Positions 1 to 7,465 of a DNA stretch of 10,519 bases are shown here, in pieces. The notes under the pieces are model-generated. The model was not told the origin of the DNA. It did no database searches and saw nothing but the letters and a program-made list of their open reading frames with translations. The position numbers and the translations under genes are program-made. This DNA is from Hemicentrotus pulcherrimus (lineage: Eukaryota; Echinodermata; Echinoidea; Camarodonta; Strongylocentrotidae): positions 1,929 to 12,447 of the forward strand of contig BEXV01006147.1 of NCBI GenBank assembly GCA_003118195.1, written 5' to 3'. Position 1 is the stretch's first letter; every line of letters begins with the position of its first letter.

Positions 1-120
1 TATTCATAATTCCTGCAAAGTTCTACAGAATTTGAGGTTGGCTGCAAAAGGGACATAGTACCTTTAATAATCTTCTTCATCATCCTTATCATCACACCAT
101 CAACACTATCAAACTACAAG

Positions 121-189
121 CATCATCATTACAATAACCACTATCATCATCATCACCACCACCACCACCACCACCACCATCATCATCAA
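121..189. repeat. CAT/CAC trinucleotide microsatellite in intron 5
   Basis: (CAT)3(CAC)8(CAT)3 runs over 145-186, with degenerate CAT units from about 60 to 145. In the transcript it reads (GAT)(GGT)n, a G-rich run beginning about 35 nt downstream of the exon donor at 221. It is intronic and not translated in the gene model. Confidence 0.85.
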
Positions 190-221
190 CAGCATTTTAA
201 TCATCTAATTTGTTGTCTCAC

Positions 222-362
222 CCTTGGCTGCGATACCCTGGCTGACTGCAATGAGGATCTTGGAGGCTTGCTTCTCACTGGGAAAATCAACATCCAAGTT
301 GATGTCGCTGTCATGGAAACCAAAGCCACTCAGTGATGACCCATACACCTTAACTTTGCATT
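222..362 (-). CDS. TUT4/7: TUT4/7 coding exon: start of N-terminal nucleotidyltransferase-like (pseudo-catalytic) domain
   Basis: A 141 nt exon (phase 1/1): acceptor CCTTCCCCAG ending at 363, donor GTGAGA at 221-216. It encodes Glu403-Lys449: ECKVKVYGSSLSGFGFHDSD, then INLDVDFPSEKQASKILIAV and SQGIAAK. The YGSS...GFGF strand-turn and the following SD motif are the hallmark of the DNA polymerase beta-like nucleotidyltransferase superfamily. Active terminal uridylyltransferases have D-x-D here as metal ligands. This protein has D422-I423-N424, so the second ligand is Asn. The N-terminal NTase domain of TUT4/7 is known to be inactive and structural, and the change fits that. The exon ends with the domain incomplete; the rest is outside the window. 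Confidence 0.87.
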
Positions 363-3300
363 CTGGGGAAGGCAGATACATATTAACAAATACATTGTAC
401 AGTAAAGTTTAGTAAAAAATTATATATAGATATTTTCAAGTATTAAGGCATACATGTATGTGATTTATTCGAACCATTAAATAAATATTGTGAGTATTTA
501 ACATTCTGATGTGTTTCTGCCAACCACCATTAATGTAACTTAATATGGAAGGGTAGAGAGTTGGAAAGTAAGAAAAATAGATGGATCCTAGACTGCGTGG
601 AACATGATGCCTCCGCCGCTTTAGGGCGATTTTACAAACCAAAACAGAAACTTTAACATTCAACTTTGATTGTAATCCATTAATAGGTTCTCAGAATATT
701 GTGATTAAAAGCCATTTTTCATAAACATGTACAGTATGACAATCAAAGCGTACGCTTTGATCTTTGACCTCATGACCCCAAATTCTAATCAGTTCATTGG
801 CTCTGCAAGATACATACATGGACATGTCCCAAATTTGATGGTAATGCATCCGTCGGTTCTAATAATAATGCGATCAGACGCTATTTTTGCATACATAATG
901 AGCCCTGTGACCTTTGACCCCAAAATGTAATACAGTTCATTGGCTCTGCAAGATACATTGTACATACATGACCAAAGTTTGGCGAGAATCCATCAATCGG
1001 TTCCATCACAAGAATGTAAAGTACGGACGTACATGTATGTACATGTACGTTCCGTATGGACAGACGGACAGACAACATGAAAACATAATTAATGCCTCCG
1101 GCTTCTTTGTTGCAGAGGCATTTAAAAAGACCATATAATAGTGATATCACTGTCACATACTTTTATACATGTAGATAGTGAAGTACATGTACATGTGTGT
1201 ATTTGAAAATTCTTATCTTTTTCCACATACATGTATTTACAGGTGTTCATATTTTCTTCTCAGTAATCGTATCAAGTATCAGTAATAAAATCTATACCTG
1301 CCAACATTTGAAAATAACAATTACGAATTTCTAGCACGGTACGCCTTCGAAAATAAGAAATCTATACCCTTAACAGGCATTTGCACATGTAGAGGCAGTT
1401 TAACTGGCAAAAGGCGGTAAATCTGTACAAAAAAGCGAATACAATTCGCTGCTCGATCATGCAGCCATTATAAAACATTACACAAATTAAAAAATGAATT
1501 TTAAAAAAATCTAAATTTACCAAATTTATAGGTATCAAAAATCCTAAAAATCTGAATATTACAGATTATTTGGAAGAGTTGGCAGGTATACCAATCTAGC
1601 GAGCTATCCTCTTATACCATCGTTCAGTCCTATAATCTCAGCCTTTTCCCATTATGTACATGTGTATATTAGGCAAATAGTCTGCAGAGTCATACTGTCT
1701 CCATGTACTGTGCATGCATACTGTAAGCTAGGTAGTCATAGAGTGGGAATTCCCCACACATCAGAATGTACACTGTACATGCACATACATGTACATATAC
1801 TATCCATCAGGTAGTAAAGGCTATTTCAGATATGCACACATACCCGCTGCAAAGTTTTTTTATAATGTGTAAATGAATGGCAGCTGCACACAACAAAGGA
1901 CTTGCATACATGTATATTCATTGAGCTCTGTGTCATAAGATGCAGAAATTTGAAAGATTAATTCTTACGTCCGATCACTAAAAATCGCCGCCAATTTTTC
2001 AGTGCTATATCTGAACGAGCCCTAAAGGGACTAATTGGTAACATTTTTCAAATGAGAGATAGCAGTGCTAAGGTAGTGACTTAAATGCCAGATGATTAAA
2101 GATAATCTGAAAATTTGAGTGAAAACAGACCATTATATTCATGGTACAAATTGGGAAATACTGAACTGTTCGATTCCTTAATTCTCCCAACTATATTATT
2201 ACAATTTAATCACATTTTAGGTGAATGGAAATCTCACAAAGCAATGAAATGGATCTACATTCCAATCCAGACATTTAAGTGTTGACAGATTTTTTATAGC
2301 CTGTTTTATGTCTTTTTTTCATGGAAAAACGGTTGGGAAAATTCAAAAATGGTTGGGAGAATTTACTGTTAATCACTGTCAGAGGGTGTAGTACTACATC
2401 AAGGCCTTCAAAGAAAACGATAGATATCTTCATGGTTTGAGAATTTTTGTCAGGACTTTTTGCATGTCAGAGGGTTAGTACAGTAGAATTAAGCAATTTT
2501 TTTCGTCAACCTTCAACAATGTATTATACCAAGTCACTTTAAGTTTGTAAGCCTGCATGTACCAAATACTGCAATTCAATAATCTAATTACAGGTAGCAA
2601 AATTATGAGCAAAACACAAAATCAAAATACATGTATTTTTAGATATTATCCCCTTCTGTTAAACTATAAACCTAATATATGAACAGCAGAAATATAATGG
2701 TAAACAGTTCGTATGGATGATAGGTAGTAATGAGGAAAGTGGCATCCAACAAAACAACTTAAACCAGAATTGGATGTCCTGTCCATACAGTTTATCTGCA
2801 AATACCCCTTGCTCTGAGAAGGTCATGACCTTTCTATGTGTAAATATCATTTAGTGATGATAACAGGATGTTGGATAAGCTGAATTCTATGAAGATCACT
2901 TTGACAATACAGATACTCTTTTCACACTGGTTTTGCTTAACCCCGTACTTTGCTTAGCCCCATACTCTCCTTAACCCCGGACTAAGTTTTTTGGCATTTC
3001 ACAAACACTGTTTGTAGTCCTGTACTAGCGCCTTTTACGGAATAAGAAAATTAATGCTGTTCTCACTGCAATTCGTTAGCCCCAGATTATATGATTGGAC
3101 AGTGGGCTCCTTACTTCGCACCTGGCCAGCTGCGATACGCTCCATTGCGTAGTACCGGACTATTTTTCGTTTCTGTTCATTCGCATCTGGTCAGCTTCGA
3201 TACGCTCCATTGCGTAGTACCGGACTATTTTTCGTTTCTGTTCTCATTCATTTGCTTGGCACCGCAATTGCAGAGTTAGCAGGAGTTAGCACCACAATTG

Positions 3301-6300
3301 CGGGGTTAGTCCTGCTATTTTGCAGGGCCAGCTAACCCCGTACTATAGGTGGGGCTAGCCTACTTTGGTAAATACGAGTCTGAACAGTAAGTGGAATAAG
3401 CTTAACCCCGGACTATAGGTGGGGCTAAAACCCCCCTTAACCTCACCTCAGTATAGTACGGGGTTAAGCAAAATTTTGCCAGTGTGAAAACAGTAAGAGA
3501 GGGTCATGACTGACTCATGAGACTATAATTGGATCAGATTAGGAAGTTAGGATATCGGACATAAATCAATAGAAATGTAACAAAAATCAAATTTGGTGCA
3601 TCTGTTTCCAAATGTGTTGAACACTGCATATCATTTCCTATTGTGACATTTAAAAAAAAATCTGTTTACAACTACCTTAATTAACTTTGTATTAATCACA
3701 CTTTTTTGCCACCGAAAAAAATTTAAAGTCTAGGGTGTGGTTTGTACACAGCTATGCTTGGCAATGTCTCCCAGCTCAGTAATCGGTGTGTTGACTCACC
3801 ACTCGGAAACTAGAACAACACTCAAATTTGTCTGTCATCTTGGTTTGAAAGTAATCTTTCTGATAGATCTCAATATGTACATGTAGCATATTCCTTGTAA
3901 AATTGGGATTTTGCAGAACTGCAATGTAACTGTAGTTTATAATAACAATTGTCCTTCTATCACACACGGCGTACCACAAGGTTCTATCCTAGGTCCTCTA
4001 CTGTTTTTAATTTACATTAATGATCTTACACATTCAACTGCACTTCGCAGTTAAATAAAAGGACGCATGTTTTTTTTTTAAACACTTGATGCCGACAGAG
4101 TCGGCAAAAAGAAACAAAAAACAAAAAAAACCTGTTCTTGTTAAATGGTGGTAAATGATTTCTGATGACCACAACAAACAAAGCAAGTTTTTTGCTTCAA
4201 AGTTTAGTTGATGCTCTATAGTGCCTTTCGATACAACATTCAGTACTTCAAATAAGAATGAAAATGATATTTATCGTTCCTATGGCGCTCAGTACATCTG
4301 AGACATATTTTATGCACTTTACAGAAATATCATTCCCAGGGTCATTGGATTCAAGCTTGCCCCACACACAATGTATGCACATTCTCCAATCCCTGGGGAT
4401 ACAAGCCAGGCATGTCTAAGGCTTTTGTCTTTTTGCACAGGTGGGTAAATTAATCGAGCAAACAACATCACCGCTCTATTCTATAGATTCTCACCTGGCA
4501 GATGGCTTTGGAGCGCGTTCTCTACCCTTTGCCTGACCTCATTTCTCTCATTCATTTCTCTGCCAGTCAGAGCGTGTTCCTCTGTGACATCTTCCAGCAG
4601 CTTGGTCAGAGCTCTGGCATGGGGTGGTGAAGGCATGGGAAGGTTCTTGAAGAAGTTCTCAGACTCTTTGGCCTTAAAAACAGGAGGAATTTTTTCACTT
4701 GAAAGTTCTCAAACAAATCCATTTTCATAACTTGTAACGAAAGTCAAAACTGATGCATTTTTCTTTTCTAATCTTAAAGAGTGTCTGATCAATCTCCAAA
4801 TGACAAAACTAAACAATAAGTTAGAGTCACTGCCTGTATAAAAGGAAACGATAGACTCTAATCTCAAATTTGAACAAGTTAAATCATATTTTTCAGGCTC
4901 AGGCTTTGCTTATATAGAGCATGTAATTTCTAATATTAAAATAATGTGGTGAAATGTTTAAGAAATGTATTTTTTTAACAACAACAAAATTCTTTTCAAT
5001 CAAGTTGTACATTTACATTAACAGAAATGCTGTAATCATTTCAGGAAACATTCTATTCTTTGCGCAAAAAGGGGCATGGCAGTTTTAAGATAAAGAATAC
5101 AATAGTTTGATGATTGAATACATTTAGAGATACCAAAATCTATCCAAGTGGGAAGATGTAGAATGCACGATGACTGAGCATTGAACATACCTTTGCTAGT
5201 CTGTTGTGCCTAGACTGATCAATGTGGAGCCAGCACTGTGGCAACGTGTCAATGTGATAGTTGCACAGTCTGCAGTAGTACAGGGCACGGGGAAACTTCA
5301 AGCTCCTCTGCAAAGACAAAGAATGCATGTAATAGTAGAGTCACTAGGAATTTGCAAAATGGACGTTTTACATGAATTTTGTGTAACGGTCATGGTTACT
5401 TTGCATTTATCTACCCCCAAATTGTAAACATCATACCTGAAGGAAGTAACTTGCGACAACAATAACAATGTATGTACAGAACAATGTACAAACAACGCCT
5501 TGATAACAGAAATAACCTGAAAATCAGTGGAATGGCCCATATAAAGTGATTGCGTATCTACATGTATTGTACATGTATATGATTTCTAAGACGTGAACTT
5601 ACTTTGGCAAGCCTGTAAATGTAGGTCTTTTCAAGTTCTGCCTCCTGTCTCTCCATGGTTTCTTTCCAGGGCTCTGCTAAGTCGCTACCACCCTGAACCT
5701 CTTTGTCCACTGCAGGACTAGGAGGCTCCTGCACCTCTTGGATTACCGCAGGACTAGGAGGCTCCTGGACCTTCCATCCAGGCTGCCTCTCGCGCTCCTT
5801 CTCTTGCTGCTGATCTGATTTCTTTGGAGTCGTTGGACCATTTGCTGCTTTGGCACCCTCCTCGCCTTCTCTGAGTTTGGCATTGACAAGCTTCCCCAGA
5901 GGCTTCCGTTCAATGGTCCTCTTCTTGCCGCTCCCTTTTCCAGGCTGGGGCAGTGTGGAACCTCCTGCTTGTTCCTGACCCTGCACTGGTCTACCCTCTC
6001 TCTGAAGTATGTGGACATTCTTAGGGTCCTGTTTCTTCTTTCTACCCTCCTCCCCACTGTCTGTATTAGAAGAATTCCTTGTCATCATACCCCTCTCTAT
6101 TTTCTTAGCATAGTTCCGCTCCATCTTCTTTGCCGATGGCTTCTGAACAGAGCGCCCCTGCTTATCACCATTGACAGTAACTTGTAAAGTGTCGACTCCT
6201 GGTTGGCGATTACCTAGGTTTGGGGTACCGTTTGGAGCATTCCCATTATAGTGCTTTCTCCCTGAATCTCTCTCTTTCTTTGGGTTATTCCTCTTCTGGT

Positions 6301-6514
6301 TGGGTGACGGATCTGCTGCTTTCTGCTTGTCCATAGGTCTGCTCTGTGCCCCCGACCTTTCCCTGGAAACATCACCTTGCTTTGCAGCCTTGCCCTTAGC
6401 CTGTGGGTTGTGTGGATTACCCGATGACGAGTTAAACTGTTTGGTACTCTTGGATGAAACTGCCTCTTTACTAGAAGTCAACCTGGTATGACTACCAGTA
6501 TCCTTCTTTTCCAT
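222..6514 (-). CDS. TUT4/7: TUT4/TUT7-like terminal uridylyltransferase, N-terminal part (4 coding exons, 3' end outside window)
   Basis: Spliced model on the minus strand: 6514-5603, 5307-5191, 4672-4495 and 362-222. This gives 912+117+178+141 nt, or 449 codons plus one base. TUT4/TUT7 enzymes add uridines to RNA 3' ends, including pre-let-7 with LIN28 and deadenylated mRNAs, in the cytoplasm (family knowledge). Domain order seen here: basic disordered region (residues 1-304), C-x2-C-x12-H-x5-H zinc finger (C316, C319, H332, H338), helical linker with FFKNLP (350-355), then the start of a nucleotidyltransferase-like fold with YGSSLSGFGF (409-418) and SDINLDVDFP (421-430). This order is that of the TUT4/7 N-terminus, not of short TUT1-type or GLD-2 enzymes. 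Every junction is GT-AG and the phases agree. The rest of the protein, including the active catalytic module, lies beyond position 1. I cannot separate TUT4 from TUT7; an invertebrate may have a single ancestor-like copy. Confidence 0.86.
423..741. other. Intron 4 sequence without recognised feature
   Basis: AT-rich intronic DNA on the gene strand. There is a TACATGTA at about 451. A GATGCCTCCGCCGC segment (607-620) resembles the ATGCCTCCGGC end of the repeat at 761-1122 and may be a scrap of a related copy. I see no credible exon in either strand. Confidence 0.5.
742..761. repeat. Perfect 20 bp palindrome
   Basis: ATCAAAGCGTACGCTTTGAT is its own reverse complement without a loop. It abuts the left edge of the TGACCTTTGACCCC-type repeat. 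It may be part of that element or a transposon junction; no function is evident. Confidence 0.9.
761..1122 (+). mobile_element. TGACCTTTGACCCC-type interspersed repeat with two monomers
   Basis: Two diverged monomers begin with TTTGACCTCATGACCCC (762-779) and GTGACCTTTGACCCC (906-920). They share 26 identical bases (790-815 and 933-958), a period of 143. The 3' part has GGACAGACGGACAGACAAC (1058-1076), then ATGCCTCCGGC, and a short terminal hairpin AATGCCTC/GAGGCATT (1091-1098, 1115-1122). From memory, this arrangement occurs in abundant short repeats of marine invertebrate genomes. No coding capacity is apparent, and the outer ends are approximate. Confidence 0.65.
1293..1590. mobile_element. 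MITE-like element with TATACCTGCCAAC terminal inverted repeats
   Basis: TATACCTGCCAAC (1293-1305) is matched by its exact reverse complement GTTGGCAGGTATA (1578-1590), 298 bp end to end. If the outermost TA on each side is the target duplication, the inverted repeat is TACCTGCCAAC, compatible with a TA-targeting (Tc1/mariner-like) or other cut-and-paste family. The interior is AT-rich with no reading frame. The superfamily is not certain. Confidence 0.65.
1591..2918. other. Intron 4 sequence without recognised gene
   Basis: AT-rich intronic DNA. It contains clustered TACATGTA/GTACAT motifs (1660-1920), a repeated GGTTGGGA motif (2331-2337, 2351-2357) and a repeated GTCAGAGGGT (2379-2388, 2466-2475). 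I found no convincing exon, RNA gene or transposon ends in it. Confidence 0.5.
2919..3490. mobile_element. 572 bp inverted-repeat (MITE-like) element
   Basis: The left end TTTTCACACTGG (2919-2930) plus TTTTGCTTAACCCCGTAC (2931-2948) is mirrored at the right end by GTACGGGGTTAAGCAAAA (3456-3473), a 5-base insertion, and CCAGTGTGAAAA (3479-3490). The interior repeats AACCCCG(T/G)ACTATAGGTGGGGCTA twice (about 3334 and 3404) and carries a 65 bp tandem duplication. No transposase frame is present. I see no clear target-site duplication, so the true ends and superfamily are open. Confidence 0.75.
3116..3245. repeat. 65 bp tandem duplication inside the inverted-repeat element
   Basis: The unit at 3116-3180, TCGCACCTGGCCAGC through to TTTCTGTTC, is repeated at 3181-3245 with only a few substitutions (C/T, C/T, G/T near the start). 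The second unit directly follows the first. The short open frame across it is a consequence of the repeat and not a gene. Confidence 0.85.
3491..3886. other. Intron 4 sequence without recognised feature
   Basis: AT-rich spacer between the inverted-repeat element and the reverse transcriptase scrap, with A and T homopolymer runs. No exon or RNA gene is supported. Confidence 0.45.
3887..4052 (+). pseudogene. Non-LTR retrotransposon reverse transcriptase fragment
   Basis: In the frame of 3968 the plus strand reads ITHGVPQGSILGPLL then FLIYINDLTHST before a TAA at 4052. GVPQGSxLGPLLFxIYINDL is the signature segment of the reverse transcriptase fingers/palm in CR1/Jockey-type LINEs. The piece before it (NVTVVYNNNCPS) also fits that family. 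Only about 50 codons survive. The FADD catalytic motif that should follow is missing, and a stop (TAG 3884) lies upstream. It is a dead scrap, inserted opposite to the host gene inside intron 4. Confidence 0.88.
4090..4106. repeat. Short perfect hairpin next to the retrotransposon scrap
   Basis: TGCCGAC-AGA-GTCGGCA forms a 7 bp stem with a 3-base loop followed by an A-rich tract. It may belong to the 3' end of a short retroelement. It is not a bacterial terminator in this context. Confidence 0.5.
4107..4488. other. Intron 4 sequence next to the exon donor
   Basis: AT-rich intronic DNA between a short hairpin and the coding exon ending at 4495. No other feature is recognised. Confidence 0.45.
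4495..4672 (-). CDS. TUT4/7: TUT4/7 coding exon: helical linker before the NTase-like domain
   Basis: A 178 nt exon: acceptor TTTTTAAG ending at 4673, donor GTGAGA at 4494-4489, leaving one base (phase 1). It encodes residues 344-402, starting AKESENFFKNLP and followed by PSPPHARALTKLLEDV and a charged helix ending ENALQSHLP. The pattern 'acidic lead - NLPxP - helix - long charged helix - LP' immediately before the GSS nucleotidyltransferase motif is how I remember the TUT4/7 N-terminal region. This segment packs against the inactive N-terminal NTase domain. The leftover G joins AA of the next exon as Glu403. No stop or frameshift is visible. Confidence 0.83.
4673..5190 (-). other. Intron 3 of the TUT4/7-like gene
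   Basis: A 518 bp AT-rich intron flanked by donor GTATGT (5190-5185) and acceptor TTTTTAAG (to 4673). No repeat or other gene is recognised. Confidence 0.75.
5191..5307 (-). CDS. TUT4/7: TUT4/7 coding exon: U1/matrin-type C2H2 zinc finger
   Basis: A 117 nt exon (39 codons, phase 0/0). The acceptor TTTGTCTTTGCAG is read from 5320 down to 5308 and the donor GTATGT follows at 5190-5185. The protein reads LYYCRLCNYHIDTLPQCWLH then IDQSRHNRLAK, giving C316-x2-C319-x12-H332-x5-H338. That is the spacing of U1-like/matrin-type RNA-binding zinc fingers. TUT4 and TUT7 carry such a finger just before their N-terminal nucleotidyltransferase-like domain, where it is associated with RNA and LIN28-dependent substrate binding (family knowledge). 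An extra cysteine (C328) sits before the first ligand histidine. The short symmetric exon encodes exactly one finger, so skipping it would keep the frame. That an isoform without the finger is made is only a possibility. Confidence 0.85.
5308..5602 (-). other. Intron 2 of the TUT4/7-like gene
   Basis: A 295 bp intron with donor GTAAGT (5602-5597) and acceptor TTTGCAG (to 5308). It carries two TACATGTA palindromes at about 5560-5577. Overlapping open frames here are chance. Confidence 0.8.
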
Positions 6515-6538
6515 GTCACCTCTACAGGCCTGGCCAAC
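5603..6538 (-). CDS. TUT4/7: TUT4/7 coding exon with start codon: disordered basic N-terminus
   Basis: Acceptor AG at 6540-6539 follows a T-rich tract (rc of 6541-6553). Donor GTAAGT is at 5602-5597, a perfect consensus, and the exon ends exactly after a codon (phase 0). The chosen start is the ATG at 6514-6512, the first Met in this exon's frame, in context GAC-ATG-G (purine at -3, G at +4). In the spliced leader an in-frame TGA (10035-10033) lies upstream with no intervening in-frame ATG. The 304 codons encode a low-complexity chain rich in K, R, Q, G, S, N and P, with no cysteine and the first tryptophan at 247. Visible pieces are a basic GRKKK cluster (157-161), a 12-residue tandem repeat with PPSP (249-272), and a charged helical stretch (282-304) leading to the zinc finger. 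Long disordered N-termini fit TUT4/7, but this region is poorly conserved. Its assignment rests on phase-matched splicing to the next exons. Confidence 0.8.
5703..5770 (-). repeat. In-frame 36 bp tandem repeat in the coding exon (12-residue EPPSPAV repeat)
   Basis: The 20-mer at 5712-5731 recurs exactly at 5748-5767, a period of 36 bases. It encodes VQEPPSPAVIQE (249-260) and VQEPPSPAVDKE (261-272), with a third unit decaying at VQGG (273-276). The codons are nearly identical, suggesting a recent in-frame duplication in the disordered region just before the zinc finger. Confidence 0.85.
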
Positions 6539-6906
6539 CTGAAACAAAAAAAGTGTATAAAATACCAACAATAGTATCAACCTCAAAACTGCATTATAAA
6601 AACAAAAAGTTTTTGTTTCATTGGATACAGTACTACTGATGTTAAAAGATACATTTTACAATCCCTTCACTGCTGTATTACAATCCCCTTGCTGTTGCAG
6701 TGTGGATTTCACATCTACAGTGTACAAATATGTACATGTATGTAAATAGACAGATATTTCAGTTTTGTCAAATGATGTTCATGGGGGTGGAGGCTGAATA
6801 TCAGCAATCATGCTAAGAAATTTCTAGAGCGCAGGAGAGACCCAAAATAAAAATGATGATCATTATGGCGAAAAATGTTACTTTGACAATGTACTTGTGT
6901 GTTATG
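6539..6906 (-). other. 3' part of intron 1, no further feature
   Basis: T-rich on the gene strand near the acceptor at 6539. An open frame continues upstream from the exon through this tract, but it reads the polypyrimidine region. A TACATGTA lies at about 6731. Nothing else is recognised. Confidence 0.5.
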
Positions 6907-7363
6907 CAATTAATATTATTAACCATATCAGACATCTGAGCAGGGCAATTTTTAAATGTAATTGTCCTCAAGGTTTGATGGATAAGTCAACAAAATTACA
7001 ATAAATTAGTCCGCTCAGAAAAGTCAATGGCAAAATGCGTGTTAAACTAGTGAGCAATAATGTAGATCCAGTTGAAATTTACATTGGCATCAGCTACTGT
7101 AATTTACATCGCGCATCGCATGTAAGAAAATGCGCACTTTGCGGGAACTCCATTGTGACGTAACAATCACACCCTATAGGCAAACTGTTTGCAGTGTATC
7201 AAAAATCTGTCAAACACTGGATGAACAGTGCTGGTTTGACAATGTTTTTGCAACTTCTAATGTTAGGAAACCCTGTGTAGCCTACATAATGTAAGAGTAT
7301 AAGATAGTAAGAGTTTCTTGTTTGCTCTAGATGTCTGATGTGGTTAATATTAGTAATATTGAC
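6907..7363. mobile_element. Inverted-repeat-bounded segment in intron 1
   Basis: CAATTAATATTATTAACCAT continuing to CATCTGAGCA (6907-6942) is the imperfect reverse complement of 7324-7363 (GCTCTAGATGTCTGATGTGG continuing to AATATTGAC). The arms are about 36-40 bases with a few mismatches and small gaps, about 457 bp end to end. The interior is AT-rich and non-coding. It could be a MITE or an intronic foldback; the right arm overlaps the hairpin that follows. Confidence 0.5.
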
Positions 7364-7455
7364 TGCCTAATTCAGGGCAATACGACTTGTCATATATCAC
7401 CCTCACCTTCGGTTCGGGCGATATATGTCGTATTGCCCAGAAGGCAGTCAATATT
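7355..7455. repeat. Long foldback hairpin (about 100 bp)
   Basis: Three perfect stem blocks nest: AATATTGACTGCCT (7355-7368) with 7442-7455, GGGCAATACGAC (7375-7386) with 7427-7438, and CATATATC (7391-7398) with 7420-7427 (sharing one base). The loop is CCTCACCTTCGGTTCGGG-like. About 34 paired bases survive with short internal loops. It is most likely a foldback/MITE remnant. When transcribed within the pre-mRNA it would form a strong double-stranded structure. Confidence 0.8.
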
Positions 7456-7465
7456 GCTTAATTAG

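Noticed and set aside
121..189. CAT/CAC array considered as a CRISPR or a poly-His/poly-Val coding repeat.
   Set aside because: It is a simple trinucleotide microsatellite with no spacers, located just past a splice donor.
881..1156. Open frames on both strands at 881-1156.
   Set aside because: They lie wholly inside a repeat with GTACAT and GGACAGAC tracts and read differently in both directions.
4090..4120. Hairpin followed by an A-rich tract resembling a rho-independent terminator.
   Set aside because: The window is eukaryotic intron DNA and the tract is A- rather than T-rich in either useful orientation.
5743..6057. 104-codon open frame on the minus strand.
   Set aside because: It is an out-of-frame shadow of the real coding exon 6538-5603.
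5969..6491. Plus-strand open frames opposite the coding exon.
   Set aside because: They are antisense shadows of a low-complexity coding sequence without domains or splice context.
6515..6586. Open frame extending the coding exon upstream with a hydrophobic MRLILLLVFYTLFLFQ leader that looks like a signal peptide.
   Set aside because: It translates the intron's polypyrimidine tract. A consensus acceptor AG lies at 6540-6539, and TUT4/7 enzymes are cytoplasmic with no signal peptide. Only a transcript starting inside the intron would make it real.
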